The notes beneath the pieces are model-generated. The model was not told the origin of the DNA. It worked only from the letters and a program-made list of their open reading frames with translations, and searched no databases. The position numbers and the translations under genes are program-made. A stretch of DNA of 64,000 nt from an uncultured Lachnospiraceae bacterium (lineage in GTDB: Bacteria > Bacillota > Clostridia > Lachnospirales > Lachnospiraceae): contig URMK01000026.1 in the NCBI GenBank assembly GCA_900548905.1, forward strand, positions 1 to 64,000, read 5' to 3'. Numbering within the stretch: position 1 is the stretch's first letter; each line of letters begins with the position of its first letter. Below, one piece after another: positions 17,179 through 25,507 of this stretch.

Positions 17179-17350
17179 TTTCTCTACCTCGAAATGAAGG
17201 AGTAATCTCCCGCCCTATCTTTCTCGTTTTAGCTACAGGTTTATTTTATTCCATCTTTCGTGATTAAGCAAGCGTTCTGTATTCATTTCATTTATGTTAT
17301 ACTGAACAATGACCGGAGAGTAATCGTGAACAAAGGAAAGGAAAACAGTC

Positions 17351-18814
17351 ATGAAGGCGGAGAATAATCTGTACGAAACCGTATACCAGTCCATGCTCAC
17401 CCAGCTGTACAGCGGTGTGCTGCGCTGCGGCCAGTCCATCCCCTCCCAGCAGGAGCTGTGCCGGCAGTATAATATCGGGATTACAACAGTCAGGAAGGTC
17501 CTGGGTATGCTGGAAAAAGATGGCTTCATCCGTACTTCGGCGGGAAAGCGGGGAGTGGTCTGTTTTGATGAAAACAAGCAGTCCTATATTTCCGTCCTCC
17601 TGAAACGAAGTGATAGCATACTGGATATTTACCGGGGCCTGGAAATCCTGATGCCCCCTCTTTATGCAGCCGGCGCCGTGCGCTATCCCGATTATGGCAA
17701 ATTGGATTCCCTTGCGATTGCCGCGGCCCGGGAGTCCGACCTGTATACATTCTATCAGCAGTCCAGCCGTTTTTTTGCCGAATTCCTTATGCCCTTCGGT
17801 AATCCGGTCATTTTGGATCTCCAGTCAGATATGGAGCATTATGCCCGGATCCCTTATCTGCCTGCTTCCGGTCTGGCCAATCCTTTCACCATCACCTGCT
17901 CCTATGCCCGGACCAACCTGCAGTATATCCTGTCCCTGGCCGGAGAAAGGCAGGAGGAGGCGCTGACCGTCAGGCTCCGGCGTATGTACAGGGAAATGGG
18001 GACGCGGATCGCTTTCTATCTGGAAGCACTGGAAAAAAAATATTCTGCGGAGCCGGGGAAGGACGCCTATCAGTGGTTTTCGGGTAAATCCCGGGTACCG
18101 CTATATACGGTAGTGGCCCGGAACCTGTTCAAGCGGGCCGAAATGGGCGAATTCGACGGCTGTACCTACCTTCCTTCCGTCCCCCTGATGATGGAGGAAT
18201 ACCACATTTCCAAATCCACCGCGTCCAACGCTGTTTCCCTGCTCAGCGATATCGGATTTGTAAGGACTCTGGATAAAAAAGGCATTGTGCGCCGCAACGG
18301 CGGGGAATTGCAGCCGATCCGGCTGGACGAAAAAATAATAGCGGAACATCTGGTTTTATTTCTGGATGTCCTGCAAATTCTGTCCGTCTGTGCAGACAGC
18401 CTTTCCTCTGCGGCATTTTCCGCGTTAAGCCGTCCCCAAAGAGAAGAAACCGCCAGGCTATGGGCCGGATACCGGGATACCTGTTCCACCGCACAGATTG
18501 TGCAGATCCTTCTGCATTTCCTGCAAAAAAATATGCCCTCAAAATGCCTGCGAAGCATTTTGGAGCAATTTGATAACATTCTGATTTGGGGCCATTATAT
18601 GGACCGGATGAATACATGCGACATTACATCCCGGCATCAGGACTCCGAAATCCGGCGCTGCTTTGCCAAGCTGCAGACAGCTCTCTGCGAGGATAAGGAG
18701 GAGGACTTCACTCGTCCTTTCTCCTCCATTTTTGCGATGGTTTACCAGATCCCCAGAAGTCAGCTTCTGCAGCGCGTCCCCTGGCCCGAAAGGTTGCCTG
18801 CGCCAATATGTTGA
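17351..18814 (+). CDS. GntR family regulator with two winged-helix domains
   Basis: A 487-residue protein. Residues about 5-75 form a GntR winged helix (SIPSQQELCRQYNIGITTVR). A second segment, about 247-315, has the same pattern: VVARNLFKRAEMGEFDG, LPSVPLMMEEYHISKSTASN, then FVRTLDKKGIV. The region between them (80-240) and the last 170 residues are mostly helical and match no effector domain I recognise; there is no aminotransferase or UTRA-like part. Family members normally carry one DNA-binding domain at the N-terminus, so the repeat is unusual. AAAGGA precedes the ATG. It is divergent from the hybrid kinase. Confidence 0.8.
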   Translation: MKAENNLYETVYQSMLTQLYSGVLRCGQSIPSQQELCRQYNIGITTVRKVLGMLEKDGFIRTSAGKRGVVCFDENKQSYISVLLKRSDSILDIYRGLEILMPPLYAAGAVRYPDYGKLDSLAIAAARESDLYTFYQQSSRFFAEFLMPFGNPVILDLQSDMEHYARIPYLPASGLANPFTITCSYARTNLQYILSLAGERQEEALTVRLRRMYREMGTRIAFYLEALEKKYSAEPGKDAYQWFSGKSRVPLYTVVARNLFKRAEMGEFDGCTYLPSVPLMMEEYHISKSTASNAVSLLSDIGFVRTLDKKGIVRRNGGELQPIRLDEKIIAEHLVLFLDVLQILSVCADSLSSAAFSALSRPQREETARLWAGYRDTCSTAQIVQILLHFLQKNMPSKCLRSILEQFDNILIWGHYMDRMNTCDITSRHQDSEIRRCFAKLQTALCEDKEEDFTRPFSSIFAMVYQIPRSQLLQRVPWPERLPAPIC

Positions 18815-18880
18815 GGGCTTTTTCAGGCTCTGCCATAAGGGCTTCTTAACAGACTCCATTGCCCTTCCCTCACTCAATGC

Positions 18881-18911
18881 AAAAAGAGCGCCGGCCTCTC
18901 AGCCAACGCTC
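18881..18911 (-). terminator. Intrinsic terminator of fba
   Basis: On the minus strand, a 10-bp stem with two G-U pairs (GAGCGTTGGC/GCCGGCGCTC) is followed by five T, just after the aldolase gene. Confidence 0.8.
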
Positions 18912-18958
18912 TCATTTTCTGTATTGGTAATAATCCTGTCAGGATATAAGGCTTATTC

Positions 18959-19822
18959 TCAAGCCTTTCCAACAGAACCGAACATTTCCATTTTTTCCTT
19001 AACGGTATCCTTGATAGCCTGTGCGCCGGGTGCCAGAAGCTTACGGGGATCAAAGCCCTTTCCTTCCAGATCCTTGCCTGCTTCCACGTATTTTCTGGTA
19101 GCTGCCGCGAAGGAAAGCTGGCATTCGGTATTAACATTGATCTTGGAAACACCGAGGGAGATCGCTTTCTTGATCATATCTTCCGGGATACCTGTTCCGC
19201 CGTGAAGAACCAGAGGCATGTCCCCTGTCAGCTTCTGGATAGCATCCAGAGTTTCAAAGGAAAGTCCCTTCCAGTTAGCGGGATATTTGCCGTGGATGTT
19301 GCCGATACCTGCTGCCAGGAAATCAACGCCCAGATCAGCAACCATCTTGCATTCCTGAGGATCTGCACATTCGCCCATTCCTACAACGCCGTCTTCTTCG
19401 CCGCCGATAGAACCAACCTCAGCTTCGATGGAAAGTCCTTTTTCATGAGCTGCTGCAACCAGTTCTGTGGTCTTTGCAACGTTTTCTTCAATTGCATAAT
19501 GGGAACCATCGAACATGATGGAAGAAAATCCAGCTTCAATGCACTTATAGCATGCGTCATAGCTGCCGTGGTCAAGGTGAAGAGCTACCGGAACCGTGAT
19601 GTTCATTTCTTCCAGCATTCCGTTTACCATGCCAACAACGGTCTTATATCCGCACATGTATTTGCCAGCACCTTCGGAAACTCCCAGGATTACAGGGGAA
19701 TTCAGTTCCTGTGCTGTCTGCAGAACGGCTTTGGTCCATTCCAGGTTATTAATGTTGAACTGGCCTACTGCATAATGGCCGGCTTTTGCCTTGTCGAGCA
19801 TTTCTTTCGCTGATACTAACAT
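18959..19822 (-). CDS. fba: Class II fructose-1,6-bisphosphate aldolase
   Basis: A 287-residue zinc-dependent aldolase that splits fructose 1,6-bisphosphate into dihydroxyacetone phosphate and glyceraldehyde 3-phosphate in glycolysis. Metal and substrate motifs are visible: ALHLDHGSYDACYKCIEAG (in pieces, with the zinc histidine and catalytic Asp), LHGGTGIPEDMI and KINVNTECQ. The frame is open five codons earlier, but MLVSAKEML has GGAGG eight bases upstream. A TATAAT about 20 bases before the expected transcript start suggests its own promoter, and a terminator follows. Confidence 0.96.
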   Translation of the reverse strand: MLVSAKEMLDKAKAGHYAVGQFNINNLEWTKAVLQTAQELNSPVILGVSEGAGKYMCGYKTVVGMVNGMLEEMNITVPVALHLDHGSYDACYKCIEAGFSSIMFDGSHYAIEENVAKTTELVAAAHEKGLSIEAEVGSIGGEEDGVVGMGECADPQECKMVADLGVDFLAAGIGNIHGKYPANWKGLSFETLDAIQKLTGDMPLVLHGGTGIPEDMIKKAISLGVSKINVNTECQLSFAAATRKYVEAGKDLEGKGFDPRKLLAPGAQAIKDTVKEKMEMFGSVGKA

Positions 19823-19936
19823 TTTATCTACCTCCATTAAATTTTAAAATAATTTCTCTTTACTGGTGTTATTATACCCCATCTTCTTAAAAAAGGAAAT
19901 AAGGAAAGTTAAACTTTTCACACAACTTTCATGAAG

Positions 19937-20203
19937 GGTTCTCCTCCGCCCCTGTGCCGCCCCGGTTTTGTCTGCCCGGCTCCCCCCTGGCTTTTCCCTG
20001 GGACGTGGCGCTGCAAGGTTCCTTCCAGGGGCCGCTCCCGCTCGATTAAAAACGCAGCAGTACTAACGCTGTAAAAGACACAGCGTTAGTACTGGCGTTT
20101 TCAGACGCCCCTTACAGGAATCCTTGCAGCGCCACGTCCCAGGGAAAAACCAGGGGGGAGCCGGGCAGACAAAACCGGGGCGGCACAGGGGCGGAGGAGA
20201 ACC
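19937..20203. mobile_element. Palindromic MITE-like element C
   Basis: A 267-bp palindrome bounded by GGTTCTCCTCCGCCCC and its inverse, with near-perfect outer arms of about 95 bp each. The inner hairpin (20047-20100) is the AAAACGC-type core shared with A and B but lies in the opposite orientation. The core flanks GCAAGG and CGCTCGAT are shared with element B. No flanking direct repeat was found. It fills the gap between the lipid kinase and fba genes; the rest of that 389-bp gap holds only the fba promoter region. Confidence 0.75.
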
Positions 20204-20211
20204 GGGAGTAT

Positions 20212-21117
20212 TTATTCTTCCAGTGTCCAGGGCACGCGGATTTGAAGGGCCTGCTTCCGGTTCTCCATATCCACAATATGATGCTTGCCGCCGAATTCGC
20301 CGTCCAGAGTCCAGGATACCTCTTCCTCGGACTCGATGTGGAGGGAGGCGGTTTTAAAACAGTACATCTGATCCGTGTCGATGTTGCGGTTAACCAGATC
20401 GGTGAGTATCTGGTTCAATTCGATGGCATTGGTGGGGCGTTTGATCAGGGTGACCTCAAACTCGCCGTCATCCAGCTCCACGTATTTGCCGGTGATCCGT
20501 TTAAAACCTCCCACGGACATGGAATTGGTGATCATCCCGAAAATGAAATCCCCTTCTATCTCCAGATTCTCGGCGGTTACCTTCATCTTGTAGGATTTGA
20601 TGGAGGGCAGGCGTTTCATGCCTTCCAGAAGATACGCCATATGCCCCAGGACGTTTTTGTATTCCTGCTTCGTTTCGTAAGAAACATCGGTAAAAAGGCC
20701 GAAGGCTGCAATGTAGACAAAGGTATCGTCGTTAAAGGCGCCGATATCACAGGCAAAAAGCCTTCCGTCCACTACGGTTTCAGCTGCCGCCTTCATATTT
20801 TTGGGTATTCCCAGGCTGTTTGCAAAATCGTTGGTGCTCCCTGCAGGTATGTATCCCACGGGAACCGGCTTGCTGCTCTTCATGATACCGGTAACCACCT
20901 CATCCAGGGTCCCGTCACCGCCGCTGCATACCACGCAGTCGTATTTCTTGGATTTATCTGCCGCCACTCTTACGGCATCCCCGGCATATTGGGTGGGATA
21001 GACGGTCACTTCATTTCCGGCTTTTACAAAAACATCAATGATATCACACAGATTGTTTTTTATCTGTCCCTTGCCAGCCTTGGGATTATAAATAAACAGC
21101 ATTTTTTTTCTCGCCAT
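20212..21117 (-). CDS. Diacylglycerol/lipid kinase family protein
   Basis: A 301-residue enzyme of the DagK/YegS family, which phosphorylates a lipid alcohol with ATP. The motifs NPKAGKG (near the start), SGGDGTLDEVV and PAGSTNDFANSLG are intact. There are no membrane helices, so it would be peripheral, as usual for soluble DgkB-type enzymes that recycle diacylglycerol from lipoteichoic acid synthesis; the true substrate cannot be read. A GTG two codons upstream lies too close to the AGGAGG; the ATG at 21117 is spaced nine bases from it. The gene ends eight bases from element C. Confidence 0.9.
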   Translation of the reverse strand: MARKKMLFIYNPKAGKGQIKNNLCDIIDVFVKAGNEVTVYPTQYAGDAVRVAADKSKKYDCVVCSGGDGTLDEVVTGIMKSSKPVPVGYIPAGSTNDFANSLGIPKNMKAAAETVVDGRLFACDIGAFNDDTFVYIAAFGLFTDVSYETKQEYKNVLGHMAYLLEGMKRLPSIKSYKMKVTAENLEIEGDFIFGMITNSMSVGGFKRITGKYVELDDGEFEVTLIKRPTNAIELNQILTDLVNRNIDTDQMYCFKTASLHIESEEEVSWTLDGEFGGKHHIVDMENRKQALQIRVPWTLEE

Positions 21118-21155
21118 TTTCACATTCCTCCTTTTATGGCCCCCTCGGAACTTTA

Positions 21156-21182
21156 AAAAAGGAGCATAGATATGCTCCTTTT
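21156..21182 (-). terminator. Intrinsic terminator after crh
   Basis: Hairpin GGAGCAT / ATGCTCC with A and T runs on either side. It closes the hprK-to-crh gene run before the lipid kinase gene. Confidence 0.8.
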
Positions 21183-21209
21183 CTTTTTATTTGAAAGTCT
21201 TTATTCCAT

Positions 21210-21473
21210 TCAGTTGCTTTTGCCGCTGCAAAGGTACTTCGCAATATCCTCTACTGCAACTTCTTCGTCGGGACCATCTGCAATAACGGTCACCAGTTCG
21301 CCGCTGTCAAGGCCAAGACTCATCATTCCCATGATACTTTTTGCATTTACCTTTTTGCCTTCTGACTCCAGATAAACAGTGCTGTCATGCTGGCTGGCCA
21401 CCTGTACGAGCATAGCAACCGGCCTTGCTTCCAGTCCGCCGCTTAACTGAATTTTGACTGCCTTCATTTTCAT
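21210..21473 (-). CDS. crh: Crh-like HPr protein lacking the active-site histidine
   Basis: An 87-residue HPr fold. The regulatory site Ser46 is present in NAKSIMGMMSL, the target of HPr kinase. The position of the phosphotransferase His15 is Glu (GLEARP instead of GLHARP), so it cannot carry phosphate from enzyme I to sugars. Bacillus Crh has Gln at this site and follows whiA, as this gene does. The likely role is as CcpA cofactor in carbon catabolite control after Ser46 phosphorylation by the HprK encoded at 25508. The start at 21473 has AGGAGG eight bases upstream. A terminator follows. Confidence 0.88.
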   Translation of the reverse strand: MKMKAVKIQLSGGLEARPVAMLVQVASQHDSTVYLESEGKKVNAKSIMGMMSLGLDSGELVTVIADGPDEEVAVEDIAKYLCSGKSN

Positions 21474-21511
21474 AAATTACTCCTCCTTTTACTACTTTCC
21501 TTCCACTTCTT

Positions 21512-22546
21512 TTAACTATTTATCCCCTGCTGCGACCTGACTTTATCCGCCAGCTCACTCAACTTGCGAAGCCTGTGATTCACGCCTGACTTTCCTACGG
21601 GAGGATCCAAATATTCCCCCAGTTCCCGAAGAGGGGCATCGGGATAAGCAAGCCTTATTTCCGCCATCTCCTTCAGTCCGTCCGGAAGATTTTCAAATCC
21701 GTATTTCTCCTGGAGAAGCAGAATGTCCTCCGCCTGTCTCGTAGACGCGTTCACGGTCTTACCAATATTGGCCGTTTCACAATTTACTCTTCTGTTCACA
21801 GAGTTACGCATTTCTTTTACGATTCTGTAGTTTTCGAAGTTCATCAGGGATTTGTGGGCCTCCACAATATTCAGGAAATCTGATATCCCCGTACCATCCT
21901 TCATATAGACAACATGGTACTTTTTCCTCTGCACAATTCTGGCTTCCACTTCGAAGGAAAGTAAAATTGTCTGAATCTGCTCTGCCTGAAAAAGGTTTGT
22001 GCATACAATCTCAAGATGATAGCTTTTTCCCGGGTCACTCATGGAACCCGATGACAGAAACGCACCTCTTAAAAAAGCTCTCTGACAGCATGAATTCTTA
22101 ATGAGTATAGTGCTGACAGGCGCTCTCATGTCCCGGAGCATACCCTCCTTGTCCATGAACTTTGCCGCCTGCAGAACCTGCTTAATCTGGACCGGATCCG
22201 TAAGTTCGATATCGTAAGCCCTGATCCTTGCAGAGGTCCCGGCCCTGGGTTTTATCCCGGGTTTAACACTCTTTCCCACCCGTTTTTCATTCACGCTAGT
22301 ATTTATATTAAATGTTTTCTTCAATAATGTAAAGCATTTTCTGATAACAGCTTCATTTTCTGCCTGAATCACCAGCTTTTCACCACAGGAAGAGGGATTA
22401 TTCCCTTCAACCTGGTTATTAACTTGATCTGCCTCCGGCATGCTGCCGCAGAAATGCAGAATAGAGGCCAGTTCTGCAATCTGGCAATGCCTTGCGGCCG
22501 CCACCTGCTTTTGCAGCTCTTCCTTAACTTCTCCTGAAAAAGACAT
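21512..22546 (-). CDS. whiA: WhiA, LAGLIDADG-derived DNA-binding protein
   Basis: A 344-residue WhiA protein. It opens with the typical SFSGEVKEELQKQ, carries a degenerate homing-endonuclease fold in the N-terminal two thirds (RAFLRGAFLSSGSMSDP) and ends in a helix-turn-helix (RLAYPDAPLRELGEYL, then KSGVNHRLRKL). In Firmicutes it influences cell division and chromosome segregation; in actinobacteria it drives sporulation genes. AGGAGGG precedes the ATG. It lies between rapZ (40 bp upstream) and crh (38 bp downstream), the order known from Bacillus except that yvcK is missing. Confidence 0.95.
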   Translation of the reverse strand: MSFSGEVKEELQKQVAAARHCQIAELASILHFCGSMPEADQVNNQVEGNNPSSCGEKLVIQAENEAVIRKCFTLLKKTFNINTSVNEKRVGKSVKPGIKPRAGTSARIRAYDIELTDPVQIKQVLQAAKFMDKEGMLRDMRAPVSTILIKNSCCQRAFLRGAFLSSGSMSDPGKSYHLEIVCTNLFQAEQIQTILLSFEVEARIVQRKKYHVVYMKDGTGISDFLNIVEAHKSLMNFENYRIVKEMRNSVNRRVNCETANIGKTVNASTRQAEDILLLQEKYGFENLPDGLKEMAEIRLAYPDAPLRELGEYLDPPVGKSGVNHRLRKLSELADKVRSQQGINS

Positions 22547-22586
22547 GTCCAGCCCTCCTGGATACCGGCAAGCCCTCCGCCGGGAT

Positions 22587-23447
22587 CTATTTCACATCCC
22601 TGTGGCTGATGGTTAACCCATAATTTCCTTTATCCTTCATGCGCACGTACAGATCATTCGCCAGCGTTACGCTGCGGTGCTTGCCTCCGGTACAGCCTAT
22701 GGCAACCACCAGCTGGTACTTGCCCTCCTTGATATAATTGGGGATCAGGAACTGAAGCATGTCCTCCAGCTTGTCCATGAACTGCCCCGCTTCCGGGAAA
22801 CTCATTACATAATCCTGCACCCCTTTATCATTCCCCGTCATATATTTAAGTTCGTCGATATAAAAGGGATTGGGTAAAAACCTGACATCAAACACAAGAT
22901 CCGCATCCGCCGGTATCCCGTGTTTAAAACCAAAGGACATAATACTTATTATGAGATTATTATATTCCCCGTTCTGCACAAAAATTCTGTCTATTTCTTC
23001 CTTTAATTCCCGGGTCAGGAGCTTTGAGGTATCTATGATGTAATCCGCGCTCTTTTTGATCTTCGTAAGTATCTCACGTTCCTTGCGGATACCGGATTCC
23101 ACCCGGTTGTCTTCAGGCGTGCACAGCGGATGTACCCTGCGGCTTTCCTTATAACGCTTCACCAGGGTAGCATCGGAGGCATCCATAAAAAGGATTTCGA
23201 ATACAAATCCGTTCTGCCTCATTTTGTCCAGAATTTTCATGGCATCCCCGAAGGATTGATCCGCCCTCACATCCAGACCAAGGGCCGCCTTGGATATTTC
23301 GTTCCCCGGCATTACAAGCAGCTCCATGAACTTTTCAATCAGAAGAACCGGCAGATTATCCACGCAGAAAAATCCCACATCCTCCAGCATCCTCATGGCT
23401 GTACTCTTTCCGCCGCCGCTCATCCCCGTTACAATTACGAATCTCAC
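22587..23447 (-). CDS. rapZ: RapZ/YvcJ family nucleotide-binding protein
   Basis: A 286-residue P-loop protein with Walker A GMSGGGKST at the N-terminus and the C-terminal block around AIGCTGGKHRSV that is diagnostic of the family. In enterobacteria RapZ steers decay of GlmZ RNA and senses glucosamine 6-phosphate; in Bacillus YvcJ hydrolyses nucleotides and affects competence. Which applies here is unknown. The start is a GTG at 23447 with GGAGG eight bases upstream. In Bacillus, yvcK follows; here whiA follows directly after 40 bp. Confidence 0.94.
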   Translation of the reverse strand: MRFVIVTGMSGGGKSTAMRMLEDVGFFCVDNLPVLLIEKFMELLVMPGNEISKAALGLDVRADQSFGDAMKILDKMRQNGFVFEILFMDASDATLVKRYKESRRVHPLCTPEDNRVESGIRKEREILTKIKKSADYIIDTSKLLTRELKEEIDRIFVQNGEYNNLIISIMSFGFKHGIPADADLVFDVRFLPNPFYIDELKYMTGNDKGVQDYVMSFPEAGQFMDKLEDMLQFLIPNYIKEGKYQLVVAIGCTGGKHRSVTLANDLYVRMKDKGNYGLTISHRDVK

Positions 23448-23564
23448 TTATCTTTCCTCCCTCATGTCCTCTGCCCGGCCCGTATGGTTTCTTTTGTTAT
23501 AAGAAGAAAGAGAAAGCCCCGTGGGAGGCTTTCCTGTCTTTCCTGTAAATAGGCATATATGCGG

Positions 23565-24488
23565 TTAAAAATCTCCCAGAAATATGACCTCCGGCTCCAG
23601 TGTAACACCGAATTTGTCCCTGACGGTTTCCACCACTTCCTGGATAAGCTCTGCAATATCCGCTGCGATTGCAGTCCCGTCATTAATCACAAAACCGCAG
23701 TGCTTCTCGGAAATCCTGGCTCCTCCGATCCGGGCTCCGCGCAGCCCGCTGTCCATGATGAGTTTTCCCGCGAAGTATCCTTCGGGCCGCTTAAAGGTGC
23801 TGCCCGCGCTGGCGAATTCCAGCGGCTGTTTTTCTTTTCTCCTGGCGGCAAGTTCGTTCATACGGGCAAGGATTTCTTCCTTATTCCCCGGCTGAAGCCG
23901 CAGGCTTACCTGAAGAACCACATAGGGCCTGTTTTTGATCACGCTGTTGCGGTATCCGAACTCCATCGTATCATTATCCAGATCCAGAATGCTTCCATCC
24001 TTGTACATCACCTGGACGGATTCCACAATCTGCCGCATTTCCCCGTCATAGGCCCCGGCATTCATCTTGACGCCGCCCCCTATGCTTCCGGGGATACCGG
24101 ATGCGAATTCCATTCCGGTCAGTCCGTTTTCCATAGCTTCCCGGGCCGCCGCGGACAGAAGCACCGATGCTCCCGCCGTCAGCAGATTTCCTTCGGTTTT
24201 CAGGGCGGTAAATTCCCCTCCCAGACGGATGATGACACCCCGGTAGCCTTTATCTCCCACCAGAAGATTGCTTCCGTTTCCCAATATAAAATAGGGTCGT
24301 TCCACAAGGTTCAGGTACTTAATTATTTTTTCCAGCTGTTCTTTATTATCGACGGTGACAAATACCTCCGCCGGTCCTCCCACCCGAAAGGTGGTATGCT
24401 TATGCATCGGCTCCTCAAGGAGGATATTTTCCGCCGTTACTACACTTTCCAGATATTCAATAAAAGCTTTACTCACTGCTGCTCCCAT
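23565..24488 (-). CDS. murB: UDP-N-acetylenolpyruvoylglucosamine reductase
   Basis: A 307-residue flavoenzyme that makes UDP-N-acetylmuramate in peptidoglycan synthesis. FAD-binding pieces TTFRVGGPAEVFV and LGNGSNLLVGDKGYRGVI (in pieces) are visible, as are SGIPGSIGGGVKMNAGAYDGEM (in pieces) and the catalytic serine in AGSTFKRP. It belongs to the shorter type II enzymes. The ATG at 24488 has GAGG only one base upstream; a GTG four codons later (24476) follows GGGAG and may be the real start. It lies between glk and rapZ on the same strand. Confidence 0.94.
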   Translation of the reverse strand: MGAAVSKAFIEYLESVVTAENILLEEPMHKHTTFRVGGPAEVFVTVDNKEQLEKIIKYLNLVERPYFILGNGSNLLVGDKGYRGVIIRLGGEFTALKTEGNLLTAGASVLLSAAAREAMENGLTGMEFASGIPGSIGGGVKMNAGAYDGEMRQIVESVQVMYKDGSILDLDNDTMEFGYRNSVIKNRPYVVLQVSLRLQPGNKEEILARMNELAARRKEKQPLEFASAGSTFKRPEGYFAGKLIMDSGLRGARIGGARISEKHCGFVINDGTAIAADIAELIQEVVETVRDKFGVTLEPEVIFLGDF

Positions 24489-24565
24489 TCCTCATAAACT
24501 TGTAACTGTCCTGTTCCTTCATAGTTACATAAACTTATCAATATATTATGCCGTAACCGGTATTT

Positions 24566-25504
24566 TTAGTCCAGCACCATTTTAGCGGCCCCGTAAATAC
24601 CGGCGTCATTTCCCAAAGTTGCCAATGCGAACAGCGCTCCGCGGCTTCCGGCAAACACATAAGGTATGTAATTCTTCTGGATATAATCAAGCAGAACCGG
24701 TCCCGCTTTGGATACGCCGCCGCCGATTACAAATATTTCAGGGTTCACCACACCGGCAATATTGGCCAGTTCTTTACCAAGGATCTCCCCGAAACGCTCC
24801 GCTACCTGGAGAGCCAGCTCATCCCCTGCTTTTACCGCATCGAATACGGCCTTTGCGGAAATATTGGGATTGCTCCTGAGCACGCTTGGTTTGTCATCCT
24901 CAGCCAGTCTGCGTTTTGCCAGTCTCACAATACCGGTTGCGGAGGTATACTGCTCCAGACAGCCGTAATTGCCGCAGTTGCATTTTTCAGTTTCTCCGTC
25001 CATCACGTGGATGTGGCCGATTTCACCGGCAGCTCCGGTCGTACCTGACAGGATCCTGCCGTCGGCAATGATTCCGCCGCCCACGCCGGTTCCCAGGGTA
25101 ACTGCCACCAGGTTTTTGTGGCCCTGTCCGCCGCCCTTCCACATTTCGCCCAAGGCGGCCACGTTGGCATCGTTTCCGGCCTCCACAGGGATATTCAGAA
25201 GGCTCTGCAAACGGTTCTTGATGCTGAAGGTTCCCCAGCCCAGGTTAACGGCGTTATAAACCGTTCCTTCCCCGTCGATGGGGCCGGGAGCACCTACGCC
25301 CACACCGATGATATCCTCCCGGGTCAGTTCCCGTTCCTTCATTTTAGCCAGAATGCTTTCGGCCACATCGGGAAGAATAGCTTCTCCGCTGTTTTCCGTC
25401 CTTGTGGGAATTTCCCATTTTTCCAGGAGAGTCCCTTCCGTATCAAAACAGCCCAGCTTTACCGTGGTGCCTCCCACATCTACTCCGAAACAATAATTTG
25501 CCAT
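24566..25504 (-). CDS. glk: ROK family glucokinase
   Basis: A 312-residue sugar kinase that phosphorylates glucose with ATP. The N-terminal phosphate loop FGVDVGGTTVKLG, the sugar-binding EIGHI and the zinc cysteines in CNCGNYGCLEQY are typical ROK features. No DNA-binding domain is attached, so it is an enzyme rather than a repressor. It follows hprK by three bases, and its Shine-Dalgarno GAGGAGG lies inside the last hprK codons, so the two are translationally close. Placing glucokinase next to HPr kinase links sugar entry and catabolite signalling. Confidence 0.93.
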   Translation of the reverse strand: MANYCFGVDVGGTTVKLGCFDTEGTLLEKWEIPTRTENSGEAILPDVAESILAKMKERELTREDIIGVGVGAPGPIDGEGTVYNAVNLGWGTFSIKNRLQSLLNIPVEAGNDANVAALGEMWKGGGQGHKNLVAVTLGTGVGGGIIADGRILSGTTGAAGEIGHIHVMDGETEKCNCGNYGCLEQYTSATGIVRLAKRRLAEDDKPSVLRSNPNISAKAVFDAVKAGDELALQVAERFGEILGKELANIAGVVNPEIFVIGGGVSKAGPVLLDYIQKNYIPYVFAGSRGALFALATLGNDAGIYGAAKMVLD

Positions 25505-25507
25505 GAT

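Noticed and set aside
21210..21473. Canonical phosphocarrier HPr (ptsH)
   Set aside because: The codon at the active-site position is GAA (Glu), not His, and the gene follows whiA, so Crh is the better name.
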